Assembly (NCBI GenBank): GCA_021604265.1
Contig: BQIY01000007.1
Coordinates: 1-17,605, forward strand
Reading direction: 5' to 3'
Source: Nitrospirales bacterium
Lineage (GTDB): Bacteria; Nitrospirota; Nitrospiria; Nitrospirales; UBA8639
Length of the DNA stretch: 17,605 nt
The position numbers and the translations under genes were made by a program. The notes beneath the pieces are model-generated. The model was not told the origin of the DNA, ran no database searches, and saw only the letters and a program-made list of their open reading frames with translations. Each line of letters starts with the position of its first letter. The first letter of the stretch is position 1. Shown in pieces: positions 15,163 through 17,605 of the stretch.

Positions 15163-16998
15163 ATGGACCAGAAAATAAAAGTTTCCCCTTCAATGTTTCT
15201 GCAGAAAAAATTTCGCCCAGCGGTGATAACCTGGAACCGCTTGGAAGGACGGCCGCGTCGTGAAGACTTCGACCGCAGCTTACGCGCAGAGGTACGCGAC
15301 GCCCTCTGGATGTTGTGTCGCCAATGGCAATTTGGTGAGTTTCGCGGTGAAGATGCCGGATCGGCACTTCTCGCCAAAGTGCAACTCGATACGACACGCC
15401 TGAACCGCTATGCGGCAAAAACAGACCCTGCGGTCGCCTATGACGATACTGTTCCCCTTGAGACTCAAGTCGAGTGCGAGCCGATTCCACGAGATTTGCG
15501 AACACGCATTCAGATGGGTCGTCACTGGCTTGCCATACTTAAACAACAGGGGTTGCAAGCACATTACGGATTATACATTCAAGAATATGCGTTCAAAGAA
15601 CCGGCTGACGATGAACAACGGGCACAGCTGGAAAGCGATGCACGGGCGCATCAACTTTTTCGTGCAGTCCAACACAGAATTGCGGACGGAGAGCAACTGA
15701 TGAACGCCGTCGCAGGAGGTCAACACGACCAGTTCGTTGATGACAGTTCAATGACCGGGGATGAAAAAACCAGGGCAAGGCTTGCAGCCGTAGAGTATCA
15801 AACCTGGTTTACACGGCTTTATCACGCCCCACAAGCTGAGGAAGTTACTGCCTGGGCGCCCTCGTACCTTGAATATCAATTCAACTGCGCAGCTTCCATC
15901 GATAGCGCGACGGAAGAACAGGTCGTGCTGGCGGCTGAACAGTATCACCACGGAAATTTGGATTGGTATGCATTCGACATCGATCCACAAAACCGCCTTA
16001 AAGATGCTCAGGGGGCGACGACTCCGGCTTCACATTATCGATCTGAAAATCCAGTTACCTTCATTCCCAACGCGATCGAGTTTAGCGGAATGCCCAATAG
16101 ACGTTGGTGGGAATTTGAAGATCGCAAAACTGATTTGGGAAGTCTGCGCGCAGGCACAACGGACTTACCTTTGTTGATGCTTGCAGAGTTTGGACTCATC
16201 TATGGAAACGACTGGAGCGTATTACCATATGATTTAGAAGTCGGTTCACTCAGCGATGTCCGCGGAATAGTGATGACCGACGTATTCGGGATCAGGACAT
16301 TTATCCGCCCTACCACGGAAACAATCAACACGGATCCGCGACACTGGTGTATGTACAACTTATCGAAAAACGACCAAAATTCCCAACCCGACACACGGAT
16401 ATTTCTTGCACCGGCAATCGCTAAACTCCAGGAGGGTCGCCCTATCGAACGGGTCTTGCTGGCACGTGATGAGATGGCAAACATGGTCTGGGGCGTCGAG
16501 GATATCGTGCCGGGGACAATCGGCTCGGGAACCAGAGGTTACGAGGCGGCTAACGACCTCCAGCGATTTTTCGCGCGCGATCAATCCGGTGAACCACCGC
16601 CTGATGATATCACGACAGAAGCAAAGATCCGGTACAAGTTGGGCACAACCGTGCCTGAAAACTGGATACCCTTCATCGCAGTTCGTCAACCTGGTTCCAA
16701 TCGAGAAATTCGCTTGCAACGCGCAGCCATGCCCCGCTTGGGAACGGCCGACTTGGTGACGCCCAGAGGCAAATTGCTACGTCACGGACTCGATCAGGTT
16801 GCCCCGAAGCCCTATTTTATCCACGAGGAAGAGATTCCCAAGGCTGGTGCAGTGGTATCAAGGTCCTATCAACGCACCCGGTGGTGGGACGGACGTATTT
16901 ACACCTGGCTCGGACGTCGAAAACGTGTTGGACGGGGAGAAGCGTCCAGTTCCCTCGAATTCGATCAGATACATGTCAAGAATACGTCTAGTAATTGA
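15163..16998 (+). CDS. Uncharacterised 611-residue operon protein
   Basis: This is the last gene of the tight operon, 9 bases after the previous stop, with a weak GGGA (15155-15158) 4 bases before the ATG. The function is unknown. An N-terminal box has NRLEGRPRREDFDRSLRAEV (25-44) and ALWMLCRQWQFGEFRGEDAG (47-66). The middle has RRWWEFED (313-320), LIYGNDW (about 345-351) and ARDEMANMVWGVEDIVPG (from about 434). The C-terminus has ENWIPF (about 498-503), YFIHEEEIPKAGA (from 551) and the aromatic, basic stretch YQRTRWWDGRIYTWLGRRKR (from about 569). I recall the same motif order in conserved hypothetical proteins elsewhere. There is no signal peptide, membrane helix or enzyme motif. The many conserved Trp and Arg residues suit a structural or binding role, which is inference. 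Confidence 0.88.
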   Translation: MDQKIKVSPSMFLQKKFRPAVITWNRLEGRPRREDFDRSLRAEVRDALWMLCRQWQFGEFRGEDAGSALLAKVQLDTTRLNRYAAKTDPAVAYDDTVPLETQVECEPIPRDLRTRIQMGRHWLAILKQQGLQAHYGLYIQEYAFKEPADDEQRAQLESDARAHQLFRAVQHRIADGEQLMNAVAGGQHDQFVDDSSMTGDEKTRARLAAVEYQTWFTRLYHAPQAEEVTAWAPSYLEYQFNCAASIDSATEEQVVLAAEQYHHGNLDWYAFDIDPQNRLKDAQGATTPASHYRSENPVTFIPNAIEFSGMPNRRWWEFEDRKTDLGSLRAGTTDLPLLMLAEFGLIYGNDWSVLPYDLEVGSLSDVRGIVMTDVFGIRTFIRPTTETINTDPRHWCMYNLSKNDQNSQPDTRIFLAPAIAKLQEGRPIERVLLARDEMANMVWGVEDIVPGTIGSGTRGYEAANDLQRFFARDQSGEPPPDDITTEAKIRYKLGTTVPENWIPFIAVRQPGSNREIRLQRAAMPRLGTADLVTPRGKLLRHGLDQVAPKPYFIHEEEIPKAGAVVSRSYQRTRWWDGRIYTWLGRRKRVGRGEASSSLEFDQIHVKNTSSN

Positions 16999-17022
16999 CC
17001 TTGTGTCGTGTGTTCGACAAGG
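16999..17022 (+). terminator. Weak hairpin directly after the operon, possible terminator
   Basis: CCTTG (16999-17003) pairs with CAAGG (17018-17022) and TCG (17006-17008) with CGA (17015-17017), giving 8 bp with a 2-base bulge and a 6-base loop. It starts at the first base after the stop of the last operon gene. The T-rich run (ATTTTT near 17035-17040) begins more than ten bases downstream, so it is not a textbook intrinsic terminator. Confidence 0.35.
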
Positions 17023-17064
17023 GGATTGTAGAATATTTTTCATATTTTGCCTTTTCAACATCAT

Positions 17065-17235
17065 ATGAGTGACAGAAATCAGCATGATGAACCATGGGAA
17101 GGGCTTAAAAAGACGCGTCCAGTCCTGCATCATGCCAATGGGAAAACTGCAGTTGATGGGGCGAGCGGAGCATACGTGAGGACGGCCAAGCGGTGTGAAA
17201 GACGCTGGCAGCATTCCAACACTCCCACAAATTAA
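17065..17235 (+). CDS. Doubtful small ORF, 56 codons
   Basis: An ATG at 17065 opens a 56-residue frame beginning MSDRNQHDEPWEG that ends with TAA at 17233-17235. No Shine-Dalgarno sequence is visible before it. The product is polar, with many His, Arg and Asn and no motif or membrane segment I recognise. It is the only sense-strand ORF of any size between the operon and the lipoprotein gene, so it is listed for completeness. It may equally be non-coding or a relic. Confidence 0.2.
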   Translation: MSDRNQHDEPWEGLKKTRPVLHHANGKTAVDGASGAYVRTAKRCERRWQHSNTPTN

Positions 17236-17263
17236 TTAGAGCCTCACAGACTCCTGTCATTTG

Positions 17264-17605
17264 ATGTTCCTTATGCGATCGAAGACAGTCATCCCTAGTC
17301 TTGTGTTGATAGGCATCGCACTGTTGGTAGGATGCGCGGCAATGCCCCCTAAACATCAGGAGAATCTGTGCACGATTTTCGACCAATACCCCGAATGGTA
17401 CGATGCGGCCAAAGAATCCCAGGACAGGTGGGGCACGCCGCCCCACATTCTCATGGCCTTCGTAAAACAGGAGTCGTCGTTTCGCCACGACGCGATGCCC
17501 CCATGGGATTGGTTTCTTTTCATTCCTCTCGGACGCCAATCGTCAGCGGAAGGCTATGCCCAAGCCAAAGATGAGACATGGGAGGAATATGAGGATGAGA
17601 CCGGT
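17264..17605 (+). CDS. Lytic transglycosylase-like lipoprotein, N-terminal part (runs off window)
   Basis: The 114 visible codons encode a lipoprotein that probably cleaves peptidoglycan glycan strands in the periplasm. A signal sequence with a basic start (MRSK) and hydrophobic core ends in the lipobox LVGC, so Cys24 would be lipidated. Ala at +2 would favour outer-membrane sorting under the enterobacterial rule. FVKQESSF (67-73 region) carries the expected catalytic Glu70 in the ES motif of the SLT fold. GYAQA (97-101) followed by TWEEY (105-109) matches the second SLT motif in the G-Y-A-Q form. The frame is still open at the window end. ATG 17264 was chosen as the first in-frame ATG; ATG 17273 is an alternative and neither has a strong ribosome site. 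It lies 265 bases from the operon in the same direction, so it is probably a separate unit. Confidence 0.8.
   Translation, partial: MFLMRSKTVIPSLVLIGIALLVGCAAMPPKHQENLCTIFDQYPEWYDAAKESQDRWGTPPHILMAFVKQESSFRHDAMPPWDWFLFIPLGRQSSAEGYAQAKDETWEEYEDETG

Noticed and set aside
643..16998. Standard contractile injection system or prophage tail module
   Set aside because: No sheath, tube, LysM, spike, gp25-like, gpJ-like or AAA ATPase gene can be recognised in the window; the operon proteins match other, uncharacterised families.

Overview
The window holds one rightward operon-like block of five very large genes (643-16998) with almost no space between them. A 0.64 kb non-coding leader lies upstream, and a short gap then a truncated lytic-transglycosylase lipoprotein gene lie downstream. 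No tRNA, rRNA, CRISPR array, transposase, integrase or recognisable phage structural gene is visible. The organism is most likely a diderm bacterium: base composition is near 50% GC, start regions are bacterial, and the last gene encodes a lipobox protein with a soluble-lytic-transglycosylase motif. I cannot name the genus from the sequence.

Layout. Positions 1-556 hold nested inverted repeats (10-86), a 2 x 20 bp tandem direct repeat (176-215) and a small hairpin (474-493). A good sigma70-type promoter candidate (557-585) sits about 60 bases before the first start codon. The operon then reads: (A) 643-3663, an M64-type zinc metallopeptidase with a large insertion and no signal peptide; (B) 3666-7133, a beta-rich protein of the DUF6603 type; (C) 7143-10223, a two-block uncharacterised protein with a Lys/Pro-rich central linker; (D) 10228-15153, a 1641-residue uncharacterised protein with an N-terminal coiled coil; (E) 15163-16998, a 611-residue uncharacterised protein. 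Gaps between consecutive genes are 2, 9, 4 and 9 bases, so the five are almost certainly co-transcribed and probably translationally coupled.

How they may work together. C, D and E match, from memory, large conserved families that recur in many bacteria as 'hypothetical protein' and have no assigned function. Together with the DUF6603 protein and the M64 peptidase they look like a dedicated multi-protein assembly. None of the five has an N-terminal signal peptide or an obvious membrane helix, so the products should be made in the cytosol. Any export would need lysis or a non-classical route. The peptidase could mature the assembly or be its cargo. This system is the main finding; its function is unknown and every functional statement about it here is inference.

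Downstream, a weak hairpin (16999-17022) follows gene E, then a doubtful 56-codon ORF, then the start of a lytic transglycosylase lipoprotein that runs off the window end. That gene is probably a separate unit.
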